A DNA stretch of 22,611 nt from Flavobacteriales bacterium. GTDB taxonomy: Bacteria > Bacteroidota > Bacteroidia > Flavobacteriales > UA16. The stretch's first letter is position 1; each line of letters opens with the position of its first letter. A program made the translations under genes and the position numbers. A model generated the notes under the pieces. That model did not search any database and was not told the origin of the DNA. It worked only from the letters and a program-made list of their open reading frames with translations. Where the stretch lies: the NCBI GenBank assembly GCA_030831885.1, contig JAURKF010000313.1, forward strand, positions 1-22,611. The letters run 5' to 3'. Positions 7,450-15,510 of this stretch are shown here, piece by piece.

Positions 7450-8304
7450 ATGCGGCTTGCCAGATGGATGTATGTTGTTGTTTTTGTAGTTGCCTGCAAC
7501 CCAATGGATGATGCCGCCAATCCTGCGTACATTTCAGCTGAGCCCATTACTTTCACAGTAACGGCTTCCCAAGGGTCGGCCAGCACTGCCATCTCGGAAC
7601 TATGGTTTTATACCGATGGCGATGTGTTGGGAGTAGTGGATACTCCTGTATCTCTTCCTCTGTTGAAGGCAGGCCCCCAAACAATTTCAGTGTTTGCGGG
7701 AATTAAAAATAATGGCATTGGAACGAGTCGCATTCGCTATCCGTTCTATCAGGTTTACGATACCACCTTGAATGTAGTCCCGGGAGCAGCCTATTCATTG
7801 CGCCCTTCGTTTTCCTATGTGCCGTCAGCTTTGATTGATGCATCTCGAAATTTTGAAGCAGGTAATTCGTTCGTAGCCGGCAGTGAAAATGATGGAACGA
7901 TTGAGTTACTTAACGAACCACTTCTTGCGGCTTCCGGAGTGCGATGCGTGCGCATGAAATTGCCTGCAGGTGCGCCGCAACTGAGTTACCTTGATGAAAA
8001 TAATATTAGTCTTACTTCGGGCGATGTGGCATTTATGGAAATGGACTACAGTTGCAACAACACATTTATCGTAGGTATGTATGTTGTTTCAGGCGGCAAC
8101 TCCACGAAAATTCCAGTTTTGTACTTGACACCAACCCAAGATGCAGATGCAGAGGAACCCCGTTGGAATAAGATTTATATGGATTTAGGAATGACAGCCT
8201 CACAGAATGTTTCGGCCGACTATTATCGCCTTTATATAGAGTGTATAGCGCAGGAATCCGCGCAACCTGTTATTTATATCGATGACATAAAAATTGTAAA
8301 GTAG
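7450..8304 (+). CDS. Predicted lipoprotein with carbohydrate-binding-like beta-sandwich, function unknown
   Basis: Starting at the ATG at 7450, this 284-aa protein has a short lipoprotein signal: MRLARWMYVVVFVVAC, with lipobox VVAC and acylated cysteine C16. The frame is also open from a TTG at 7432, which would add six residues; the ATG gives a better signal peptide. Residues about 30-115 resemble a small Ig-like beta domain (repeating ITFTV, ISELWFYTDGDVLG, QTISVFAG). Residues about 125-284 look like a jelly-roll: alternating strands ending FIVGMYVVSGG, WNKIYMDLG and a terminal PVIYIDDIKIVK. That last strand is common in carbohydrate-binding-type sandwiches. No catalytic motif is seen. The gene ends 7 bases before the sugar transferase and is surely co-transcribed, so an envelope role connected with surface polysaccharide is inferred. 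The exact family is not recognised. Confidence 0.8.
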   Translation: MRLARWMYVVVFVVACNPMDDAANPAYISAEPITFTVTASQGSASTAISELWFYTDGDVLGVVDTPVSLPLLKAGPQTISVFAGIKNNGIGTSRIRYPFYQVYDTTLNVVPGAAYSLRPSFSYVPSALIDASRNFEAGNSFVAGSENDGTIELLNEPLLAASGVRCVRMKLPAGAPQLSYLDENNISLTSGDVAFMEMDYSCNNTFIVGMYVVSGGNSTKIPVLYLTPTQDADAEEPRWNKIYMDLGMTASQNVSADYYRLYIECIAQESAQPVIYIDDIKIVK

Positions 8305-8311
8305 CAGGTAA

Positions 8312-9724
8312 ATGAATAGCATACGTCAAATAGTGAAATATGTAATTGCCGATTGGTTGACCGCTGCTGCTGCTTGGACGTTGTTATATGTATATCGGAA
8401 ACTTTACCTGGAGCCTGTGAAATTTGGTGATGAGGTGAGGCTGGAATTCGATACGAATTTTTTCTTGGGATTGGCATTAGTTCCAATGTTTTGGCTTGTG
8501 CTCTATGGAATGAGTGGTCAGTATGCTCGAATTTTTCGAAGGCATCGCCTGAAGGAACTTGCGCAAGTATCCATGACTTCTATCGTAGGTGTTCTCATTA
8601 TTTTCTTTGTCTTACTTCTCGATGATGAGATAAAATATTATCAGCACTACTACAAATCTTTCGTGGTGCTTTTGTCTTCACATTTTTTATTGACTCTGCT
8701 CTTTCGGTTGATACTTACCTCTCGCACAGTGTCGCGGGTTCACCGTGGCGAAATAGGCTTCAATACCATCATTGTGGGGGGGTACGACCGCGCGCTGAAT
8801 TTGTATGAGGAAATCAAGGCAATGAAAAATTCGCCGGGCTACCAATTTGTTGGATTTGTTCGTGTAAACGGACAGGATAATTTATTGGCAAGGCACATTC
8901 CTTTACTTGGTAAATACTACGAGTTGCCCCATCTTATTGAAACACATCAGGTGGAGGAAATAATTATTGCCGTTGAAAGCGGCGACCATAAAGACTTGCA
9001 AAATATTCTGCATTTACTCGAAGGCTGGGAAGTGAATGTGAGTATCATTCCCGATATGTTTGATATTCTCAGTGGTTCAGTAAAAATGAACAGCATCTAT
9101 GGTGTTCCGCTCATTCGGGTGAATCATGATATCATGCCGCAATGGCAATTTTCAATGAAACGTTTTTTGGATATCAGTGTCTCTGTATTTGCGTTGCTTG
9201 TGCTTTTACCTTTCTTGCTGATGATTGCCGCTGCCATTAAGCTTTCATCTAAAGGCTCGGTGCTTTATTCGCAAGAACGAATTGGAAAACATGGAAAGCC
9301 ATTTCGCATTTTCAAATTCAGAACCATGGTGGCCAATGCCGAAGCGAATGGTCCACAGCTCAGCTCCACACACGATAATCGGGTGACGCGCGTAGGTCGT
9401 TTTTTGCGCAAAACGCGAATGGATGAATTACCTCAATTCTATAACGTTCTGATAGGCGAAATGTCGCTCGTAGGGCCACGTCCTGAAAGAAGGCATTTCA
9501 TTGATCTCATCATGGAACGTGCTCCCCACTATAGCCATTTACATCGCGTGCGACCCGGCATTACTTCATGGGGTCAAGTGAAATACGGTTATGCTGAAAA
9601 TGTAGATCAAATGATTCAGCGCTTGAAGTACGATGTGCTCTACATCGAAAACATGTCGCTTGCCATGGATTTCAAAATTCTCTTCTATACGGTGGCAATC
9701 GTGCTGAAAGGTGCGGGTAAGTAA
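8312..9724 (+). CDS. Polyprenyl-phosphate sugar-1-phosphate transferase (exopolysaccharide initiating, WcaJ/WbaP-like)
   Basis: This 470-aa integral membrane enzyme is expected to move a hexose-1-phosphate from a UDP-sugar to undecaprenyl phosphate, the first step of capsule, O-antigen or exopolysaccharide assembly. The N-terminal part has several hydrophobic segments (from about residues 8, 50, 90 and 115). Residues about 145-270 form the CoA-binding-like domain (TIIVGGYDRALNLYEE at about 150). The C-terminal bacterial sugar transferase domain starts at about 282 with MKRFLDISVS. It includes the re-entrant helix, SQERIGKHGKPFRIFKFRTM, DELPQFYNVLIGEMSLVGPRPE and RVRPGITSWGQV, all diagnostic. 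Domain order and length match the long WcaJ-type proteins. It follows the lipoprotein by 7 bases, with AGGTAA before the ATG as a weak ribosome site. No other glycosyltransferases are nearby. It converges on hutH with 5 bases between stops. Confidence 0.93.
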   Translation: MNSIRQIVKYVIADWLTAAAAWTLLYVYRKLYLEPVKFGDEVRLEFDTNFFLGLALVPMFWLVLYGMSGQYARIFRRHRLKELAQVSMTSIVGVLIIFFVLLLDDEIKYYQHYYKSFVVLLSSHFLLTLLFRLILTSRTVSRVHRGEIGFNTIIVGGYDRALNLYEEIKAMKNSPGYQFVGFVRVNGQDNLLARHIPLLGKYYELPHLIETHQVEEIIIAVESGDHKDLQNILHLLEGWEVNVSIIPDMFDILSGSVKMNSIYGVPLIRVNHDIMPQWQFSMKRFLDISVSVFALLVLLPFLLMIAAAIKLSSKGSVLYSQERIGKHGKPFRIFKFRTMVANAEANGPQLSSTHDNRVTRVGRFLRKTRMDELPQFYNVLIGEMSLVGPRPERRHFIDLIMERAPHYSHLHRVRPGITSWGQVKYGYAENVDQMIQRLKYDVLYIENMSLAMDFKILFYTVAIVLKGAGK

Positions 9725-9729
9725 TACCT

Positions 9730-11199
9730 TTAAACGAGCGAAGCAGCTTTCATCATGCGATCGGATTGATAAACATCGGTCGTATGAAATGGAATTTCGA
9801 GTCGCAAAGAAGCATGTATCTTTTCTACTTCTTCTGAACTTGTGGAAGGTCTTTTTAAGTCAAGTGCTTGGGCAGCTGTTAGCCATTCAATAGCAAGTAT
9901 TTTTCTAAAGTTGTCGAGTACGCGTGCGCACTTTGTAGCCGCATTGGCTCCCATGCTCACGTGATCTTCCTGGCCGTTGCTGCTGTCGATGCTATCCACA
10001 CTCGCCGGTGTGCAAAGTTGTTTGTTTTGTGAAACAATGCTCGCCGCCGTGTACTGCGGAATCATGTAACCGCTATTTAGCCCCGCGTCGGGAGCTAAAT
10101 AAGCCGGCAGGCCGCGTTGTCCGCCAATGAGTTTGTAGGTGCGACGTTCTGAAATACTGCCTGCTTCAGCCAGAGCAATGGCTAAAAAGTCGAGCACCAG
10201 TGCCAGTGGTTGACCATGAAAATTACCTCCGGAAATCACCTCATCGGTTTCGGAAAAGATGAGCGGATTATCAGTGACTGAATTCAATTCAGTTTCGATT
10301 ACTTGCTTCACGTGTCCTAGCGCGTCGAAACTGGCGCCCAACACTTGCGGTATGCACCGAAAACTGTAGGGATCTTGAACATGCTTTTTAGGTTGAGCCG
10401 AAATAGAACTCCCTTTTAGCAGTTCCAGCATGCGCTGTGCAACATAGCGCTGACCTGCGTGCGGTCGTATGGCGTGAACCTGCGGATGAAACGGCTCTAA
10501 TCGACCGTCGTAGGCATCCACCGAAAGCGCCGCAATGGAAAGACTGCGTTCGAGCAATCGCTCGCCTTCTGCAACACACCAAGTTCCATAAGCGCTCATG
10601 AACTGGGTTCCATTGATGAGCGCAAGACCTTCTTTGCTTTTCAGGGTGATAGGCTCCAAGCCACAAGATGCGAGAGCTTCTGCGGCTGCCATTTTACTTC
10701 CTTTGAAAAACACCTCGCCGAAACCGATAAGGGGAAGACATAAATGGGATAGGGGTGCCAAATCTCCGCTTGCGCCAAGTGAGCCTTGGGTATATACTAC
10801 TGGAAGTATATCGTGGTTGTAAAACTGAGCAAGCAATGCTACTGTGGACGGCTGAACACCGCTGTGTCCATACAACAGGCCGCGTATTTTCAGCAGCAAC
10901 ATGAGCTTCACAATAGAATGCGGCACTTCTTCGCCCATTCCGCATGCATGTGAAAGCAAAAGGTTCTTTTGCAACGTACTCAAATCGCTGGTTGCTATAA
11001 CGGTGTCGCATAGTGAGCCAAAACCGGTGTTGACACCATAAATAGGCGTGGCCGATTCATTCGATTTTTGATCGAGGTATGCTCTTACGCTTTGCAGGCG
11101 GCTTATGGCCTCATCCGGAATGGAAAGCTTTGCCCCGGAATGAAGGAATTCAACCACGTCCTTGCACGTAATTTTTCGCGTAATGTCGAGAATGCTCAT
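9730..11199 (-). CDS. hutH: Histidine ammonia-lyase
   Basis: This 489-aa enzyme deaminates L-histidine to urocanate, the first step of histidine breakdown. The MIO cofactor triad Ala143-Ser144-Gly145 lies in GSLGASGDLAPLSHL, as in characterised bacterial HutH (142-144). Other family marks are YGVNTGFGSL at about 54, LLSHACGMG (the histidine here favours histidine over tyrosine ammonia-lyase), EGLALINGTQ, a TDNPLIF stretch and SSNGQEDHVSMG. The length is slightly below the usual 500-510. It is cytoplasmic and tetrameric in the family. No hutU, hutI or hutG is in the window, so the pathway, if present, is scattered. It is a single gene divergent from the M16 operon, with 150 bases between the starts, and convergent with the sugar transferase. 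Confidence 0.95.
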   Translation of the reverse strand: MSILDITRKITCKDVVEFLHSGAKLSIPDEAISRLQSVRAYLDQKSNESATPIYGVNTGFGSLCDTVIATSDLSTLQKNLLLSHACGMGEEVPHSIVKLMLLLKIRGLLYGHSGVQPSTVALLAQFYNHDILPVVYTQGSLGASGDLAPLSHLCLPLIGFGEVFFKGSKMAAAEALASCGLEPITLKSKEGLALINGTQFMSAYGTWCVAEGERLLERSLSIAALSVDAYDGRLEPFHPQVHAIRPHAGQRYVAQRMLELLKGSSISAQPKKHVQDPYSFRCIPQVLGASFDALGHVKQVIETELNSVTDNPLIFSETDEVISGGNFHGQPLALVLDFLAIALAEAGSISERRTYKLIGGQRGLPAYLAPDAGLNSGYMIPQYTAASIVSQNKQLCTPASVDSIDSSNGQEDHVSMGANAATKCARVLDNFRKILAIEWLTAAQALDLKRPSTSSEEVEKIHASLRLEIPFHTTDVYQSDRMMKAASLV

Positions 11200-11217
11200 A
11201 CTTCAATGATTGTCGGC

Positions 11218-11225
11218 GCAAGGTA
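11218..11225 (-). promoter_or_regulatory. Weak candidate -7 box for hutH
   Basis: The minus strand reads TACCTTGC, matching TA and TT of TAnnTTTG (4 of 6 fixed bases), ending 18 bases before the hutH ATG. Reported only because it is the best match in this 150-base divergent region. Confidence 0.22.
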
Positions 11226-11321
11226 GAAAGGGAATATCATTTCCCACACGGCCATCCACCGAACGCCGGATGAAATTATTCAACGATTCTTTGAAGGATA
11301 GTCGATTTATCATACTCTATC

Positions 11322-11329
11322 TTAATTTG
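11322..11329 (+). promoter_or_regulatory. Candidate -7 box for the M16 operon
   Basis: TTAATTTG (5 of 6 fixed bases of TAnnTTTG) ends 20 bases before the ATG at 11350. The enclosing CTTAATTTG also precedes the lipoprotein gene at 7410-7418. Confidence 0.38.
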
Positions 11330-11349
11330 GCCCTCTCAAATCCATTTCT

Positions 11350-12678
11350 ATGAAATCAAGATCAGGCATTTTATTCTTCGGTGCTATGCTGATGGCCCAA
11401 GCTCTTTCAGCCCAAAATATCCGATTCGAGGAATACACATTGAAAAATGGTTTGCACGTGATTCTGCATGAAGATCACAGCACACCCATCACAGCGGTCA
11501 CAGTCATGTACCATGTCGGCTCAAAAAATGAGATCGTCGGAAGGTCGGGTATGGCCCACTTCTTCGAACATCTCCTTTTTGAAGGTTCTGAAAACATTGG
11601 TCGTGGCCAATACTCCAAGTATGTGGAGAATGCGGGCGGGGGTCTTAATGCAAACACTTCTCAAGACCGAACATTCTATTATGAGCTGTTGCCTAGCAAT
11701 CAGCTTGAATTAGGACTTTGGTTAGAGAGCGAACGTATGCTGCATGCCAAGGTAGAGATGGTTGGAATTGAAACACAACGCGAGGTAGTGAAGGAAGAAA
11801 AGCGTCAGCGTGTGGATAATCAGCCCTATGGAACATTGTTTCAGCAGACGCTCGATCACGCTTTCGATGTGCATCCTTACAGCTGGCCTCCTATCGGCTC
11901 TATGGAAGATTTGAATGCCGCCAAGGAGGAGGACTTCAAGAATTTTTATAAAACCTTTTATGTTCCCAATAATGCTGTGCTAAGTATTGCGGGTGACATT
12001 GATGTTGCGGTTACAAAGCAGTTGATTGAAAAATACTTCGCAAGTATTCCACGTGGTCAGGGAGACGTTCCACGTCCCACTCAAGTAGAACCGCTCAACA
12101 AAGGTGAGGTGCGCGATACGGTATGGGTGAAGGATCAGCTTCCAATGGTTGTTCAGGCGTACCATATTCCGGCGCAAGGCACTCCCGAGTATTATGCCAT
12201 CGATATGCTTAATCAGTTATTGTCGCAAGGAGAGAGTTCGCGTCTCAATAAGTCACTGGTGGATGAAAAGCAGGTGGCCCTTTATTCGGGCGCGTTCACT
12301 TACAATACAGAACATCCGGGTCTTACGCTTGCTTATAGCCTCGCTAATATGGGTGTTGATGCAGTGAAGGTTGAGGAAGCGATGAATGCGGAATTCGACC
12401 GTGTCAAAAATGAACTCATCACGGATAAGGAGTTTCAAAAATTGCGCAACCAGGTGGAGAATGACTTTGTAACGCGTAATGGTTCTGTTGCCGGAATTGC
12501 AGAGAGTCTTGCCAATTACCACATGTATTTCGGTGATGCAAATTTGATTAACACTGAAATCGAGAAGTACTACGCATTGACTAAGCAGGATTTGATGAAT
12601 GCCGCCAAGAAATACTATACCACAGAAAATCGAGTGGTACTGTATTTCTTGAACGACCCAAAACTTTCAGAAAACTAA
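11350..12678 (+). CDS. Secreted M16 family zinc peptidase, catalytically intact subunit
   Basis: This 442-aa protein has a signal peptide (cleavage likely after ALSA, residue 21) and no lipobox, so it is predicted soluble in the periplasm. The inverted zinc motif HxxEH is present as H70-F-F-E73-H74. The third ligand fits Glu150 in REVVKEEKRQ, 76 residues after H74, the spacing seen in mitochondrial processing peptidase beta. An N-terminal M16 domain (about 25-165) is followed by an M16_C domain (about 185-365). The GGGLNANTSQDRTFYYELLP stretch is typical. Length fits a half-enzyme of the MPP/PqqL-like two-chain type, where a second, inactive M16 chain completes the chamber. The next gene, 31 bases on, encodes just such a chain. 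Substrate unknown; peptide degradation or processing in the envelope is inferred. Confidence 0.93.
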   Translation: MKSRSGILFFGAMLMAQALSAQNIRFEEYTLKNGLHVILHEDHSTPITAVTVMYHVGSKNEIVGRSGMAHFFEHLLFEGSENIGRGQYSKYVENAGGGLNANTSQDRTFYYELLPSNQLELGLWLESERMLHAKVEMVGIETQREVVKEEKRQRVDNQPYGTLFQQTLDHAFDVHPYSWPPIGSMEDLNAAKEEDFKNFYKTFYVPNNAVLSIAGDIDVAVTKQLIEKYFASIPRGQGDVPRPTQVEPLNKGEVRDTVWVKDQLPMVVQAYHIPAQGTPEYYAIDMLNQLLSQGESSRLNKSLVDEKQVALYSGAFTYNTEHPGLTLAYSLANMGVDAVKVEEAMNAEFDRVKNELITDKEFQKLRNQVENDFVTRNGSVAGIAESLANYHMYFGDANLINTEIEKYYALTKQDLMNAAKKYYTTENRVVLYFLNDPKLSEN

Positions 12679-12709
12679 AATTCTAACTATTACCAAAGAT
12701 CTTCGAACG

Positions 12710-14818
12710 ATGAAAAAGTTCCTCTTCTATATGACGCTGGCAGCCGCACTAGTGCTTGCTGCTTGCAATTCATCACGCAAGCTCGATCGCTCGATCGTGC
12801 CTGCAGCCGGACCTGCCCCTAAAATACAAATCGGCCAGTATCAAATGACCACTTTGCCCAATGGGTTGAAACTCGTTGTGGTAGAAAATCATAAGCTCCC
12901 ACGCGTTTCTTACAGCATCAATCTTGATATTGATCCGCTATTGGAGGGATCGCGTGCGGGGTATGCCATGCTCAGTGGCGAGCTGATGAAGGCCGGAACC
13001 TCCACACGATCGAAAGCACAAATTGACGAGGCTGTAGATTTCATGGGAGCATCGCTTTCGACTTCCTCCACCGGCGTATTCGGAAGCTGCCTCTCAAAGC
13101 ACTCCGATGATTTTTTATCCCTTATGTCGGATGTTCTTATGCATCCAAGCTTCCCTTCAGATGAACTCGAGAAAAGCAGGAAGCAACAACTTTCGAATCT
13201 CACCAATCAAAAAACGGATCCGAATGCTGTATCCAATAAAATCGGGAATGTGATGAATTTTGGACCAAAGCACCCGTACGGTGAGTTTCTTACAGAAACA
13301 TCTTTGAAAGCGATAACAGCTGGTGACTTGCGTGACTATTACGAAAATTTCTATCGTCCGAATGTTGCTTATTTGATTGTAGTGGGAGACATATCATTTG
13401 CCGATGCTCAAGCCAAAGCAACCAAGTATTTTGGTGGATGGGAACAGAAAAAGGTACGTGAGTTTACGTATGTCAATCCTATGGAACCTGCCGGTAATGT
13501 AGTGGCCTTTGTGCCTATCCCGGGAGCAGTTCAAAGTGTAATTGACGTAACCTACCCTGTTAACATCAAACCCGGAACGCAAGACGCTATCGTGGCAAGT
13601 GTGCTGAATAATATTCTCGGAGGTAGTGGATTTCAGGCACGCCTGATGCAAAATCTGCGTGAGGACAAAGCATATACCTATGGCGCGTATTCGAGCATTT
13701 CGCCCGATGAATTGATTGGTTCCTTTAGTGCCGGTGCAAGTGTGCGCAATGCAGTGACCGATAGCGCGGTGTTTGAAATATTGTTTGAAATGAAGCGTCT
13801 TGTTGATGAGCCTGTTGCGGATAGCACCCTGCAAACCATCAAGAACATCATGACCGGAAGTTTTGCTCGCTCGCTGGAACGTCCGCAAACCATTGCGAAT
13901 TTCGCGTTGAACATCGAGCGCTACAAGCTCCCCAAAGATTTCTATGAAACGTATCTGCAAAAATTAAATGCTGTTACTGTAGCAGATGTGCAGGCAATGG
14001 CCAAGCGAGTGTTGCGCCCATCGAATGCCTACATAACAGTAGTCGGAAATCGCGAGGTCGCCGAGAAGCTTACGCGATTTGCAGCTAGCGGTAAGGTGGA
14101 AATTCTCAATCCTGATGGTACTCCGTTTTCTGATTTGAAGCCTGCGCCTGAAGGAGTATCCGTAGAGACCGTGTTAGAAGCCTATGCCACGGCCATTGGA
14201 GGTAGAGAGGCCTACACGCTGGTGAAATCCTATGAACAGGTGGGTGAAATGAAAATCGGACCCATGACCACTCAAGTAAGCTTAAAGGTTAAGGACAATG
14301 CCAAACTGAATATGACTGTGAGCATGCCCGGAAGGGAACTGATGAAACAAGTAATCGACGGAACAAAAGGAGTGAATATTCAAATGGGAATGAAACAGCC
14401 CATGGATGCCGATGAATTAAATGACCTCCGCATGGAGATAGATTTGATGGTCGAAGTCAACTACGCAAAATACGGAGCCAAGGCTGCTCTAAAGGGAATC
14501 GGTAAGGTAGATGAAGAAGAAACCTATGTGGTGGAAGTAACAAAAGCCAACGGTGATGTGTCGACTGATTACTACAGCATTAAGACTGGTCTAAAGGTGA
14601 TGTCAACATCGATGCAGGGCGAAGGTGATAAGGCTGTTTTGGCTGAGACGCGTTATACAGAGTATGCCACAGTCCAGATACCTGATGGTAAAGTGTTGCG
14701 TAAGTTCCAGTATCCTTCAAAATTCAAGCAAACGGCTGGTAAGGAAAGTATGGAATTCAATTTTACTGAAATGAAGGTTAACCCTAAACTGAGCGACAAG
14801 GATTTCGTGATAGAATAA
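12710..14818 (+). CDS. M16-fold lipoprotein lacking zinc ligands, with LolA-like C-terminal domain
   Basis: This 702-aa protein begins with a lipoprotein signal (lipobox LAAC, C19), so it should be membrane anchored. Residues about 45-460 are an M16 pair of domains, but the HxxEH site is replaced by M87-L-S-G-E91, so it is predicted inactive, as in MPP-alpha-type partner chains. The flanking M16 pattern remains (LPNGLKLVVVENHKLP; a later FYRPNVAYLIVVGD; AYTYGAYSSIS). Residues about 480-702 are an added domain: ETVLEAYATAIGGREAYTLV, repeated long beta strands (LKVKDNAKLNMTVSMPG, KQVIDGTKGVNIQMG), and an ending NFTEMKVNPKLSDKDFVIE. This resembles the LolA/LolB-type half-barrel of outer-membrane lipoprotein-sorting proteins, which binds acyl chains or peptides. 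It lies between the active M16 gene (31-base gap) and a barrel gene (14-base gap). Partnership is inferred from gene order and complementary motifs. Confidence 0.88.
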   Translation: MKKFLFYMTLAAALVLAACNSSRKLDRSIVPAAGPAPKIQIGQYQMTTLPNGLKLVVVENHKLPRVSYSINLDIDPLLEGSRAGYAMLSGELMKAGTSTRSKAQIDEAVDFMGASLSTSSTGVFGSCLSKHSDDFLSLMSDVLMHPSFPSDELEKSRKQQLSNLTNQKTDPNAVSNKIGNVMNFGPKHPYGEFLTETSLKAITAGDLRDYYENFYRPNVAYLIVVGDISFADAQAKATKYFGGWEQKKVREFTYVNPMEPAGNVVAFVPIPGAVQSVIDVTYPVNIKPGTQDAIVASVLNNILGGSGFQARLMQNLREDKAYTYGAYSSISPDELIGSFSAGASVRNAVTDSAVFEILFEMKRLVDEPVADSTLQTIKNIMTGSFARSLERPQTIANFALNIERYKLPKDFYETYLQKLNAVTVADVQAMAKRVLRPSNAYITVVGNREVAEKLTRFAASGKVEILNPDGTPFSDLKPAPEGVSVETVLEAYATAIGGREAYTLVKSYEQVGEMKIGPMTTQVSLKVKDNAKLNMTVSMPGRELMKQVIDGTKGVNIQMGMKQPMDADELNDLRMEIDLMVEVNYAKYGAKAALKGIGKVDEEETYVVEVTKANGDVSTDYYSIKTGLKVMSTSMQGEGDKAVLAETRYTEYATVQIPDGKVLRKFQYPSKFKQTAGKESMEFNFTEMKVNPKLSDKDFVIE

Positions 14819-14832
14819 ACATCCTCTGAATC

Positions 14833-15510
14833 ATGAAGTATTGGAGAATTCTTCTATGTGTAATGCTATGCGTTGGTTCGAAAGGCGTGCATGCCGCACT
14901 CGCCGACACAACCAAAGTGCGAGCTACGAAGGATCTTGGCTTGTATATCGGAGGTGCTTATTCACTTATTGATATGGATGCGAGCGCTTACTTTGTTGGG
15001 GATAATCAGGGATTTCCTGAGCTCAAAAATTCGCCGGGTATGTTTGCAGGGTTTTGCTATAATTTTTATGCAGGCAAACGTTCCATTATCCGTCCGGCAA
15101 TTGAAGCGAGTTTTTTACCGGCTACCATCACGTATCAAACGGATATTGACTACAAAACGCAACAGCGTATTTACCCTTTGACGGTTGAATTTCCTTTCTC
15201 ATGGGTTTACTCTGCCTATCGCGTGAAATCATTTCCTGCTCCTAAGGCAAGGCCGGAGTTTGGTTTAAGTGTAAGGCCAGTAATGACCATAAAGCCGTTG
15301 AATGATATTCAGCCGGTATTGCGCACATCCAATTTTAACACAGATGTTTTTGCGGGTTATCCTTTCAATAATGGAAAAAGCGTCATGCGGTTGGAGGTTT
15401 TTTTCTCCTATGGTTGGTTTAATCTGATAGGTTCAAGTAGTGATTATCGGACGTACTCAATCCAACGTTTACAGAGGCATACTGCCGGAATCCGATTGCT
15501 CTTTCATTAG
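14833..15510 (+). CDS. Predicted outer-membrane beta-barrel protein (PorT-like family, tentative)
   Basis: This 225-aa protein has a signal peptide (cleavage near GVHA, residue 21) and then alternating amphipathic strands without hydrophobic helices, ending in an aromatic strand (TAGIRLLFH), all typical of a small eight-stranded barrel. The order (LGLYIGGAYS; SPGMFAGFCYNFYA; IRPAIEASFLPATITYQT; a LTVEFPFSW strand; RPEFGLSVRP; MRLEVFFSYGWFNLI) recalls the OMP beta-barrel group that includes PorT/SprT of the type IX secretion machinery. I cannot separate PorT itself from generic relatives by eye. It starts 14 bases after the M16 lipoprotein gene, so it is the third gene of that operon. Its stop overlaps the convergent maf stop by 4 bases. 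Barrel prediction is fairly safe; the PorT link is weak. Confidence 0.68.
   Translation: MKYWRILLCVMLCVGSKGVHAALADTTKVRATKDLGLYIGGAYSLIDMDASAYFVGDNQGFPELKNSPGMFAGFCYNFYAGKRSIIRPAIEASFLPATITYQTDIDYKTQQRIYPLTVEFPFSWVYSAYRVKSFPAPKARPEFGLSVRPVMTIKPLNDIQPVLRTSNFNTDVFAGYPFNNGKSVMRLEVFFSYGWFNLIGSSSDYRTYSIQRLQRHTAGIRLLFH

Noticed and set aside
11230..11245. GGGAA-TATCAT-TTCCC inverted repeat between hutH and the M16 operon
   Set aside because: Five-base arms in a 150-base region can easily arise by chance; no second copy seen.
13394..13960. 188-codon minus-strand open frame
   Set aside because: Fully inside the M16 lipoprotein gene on the opposite strand; composition is cysteine- and histidine-rich without domain pattern, as expected of a shadow frame.
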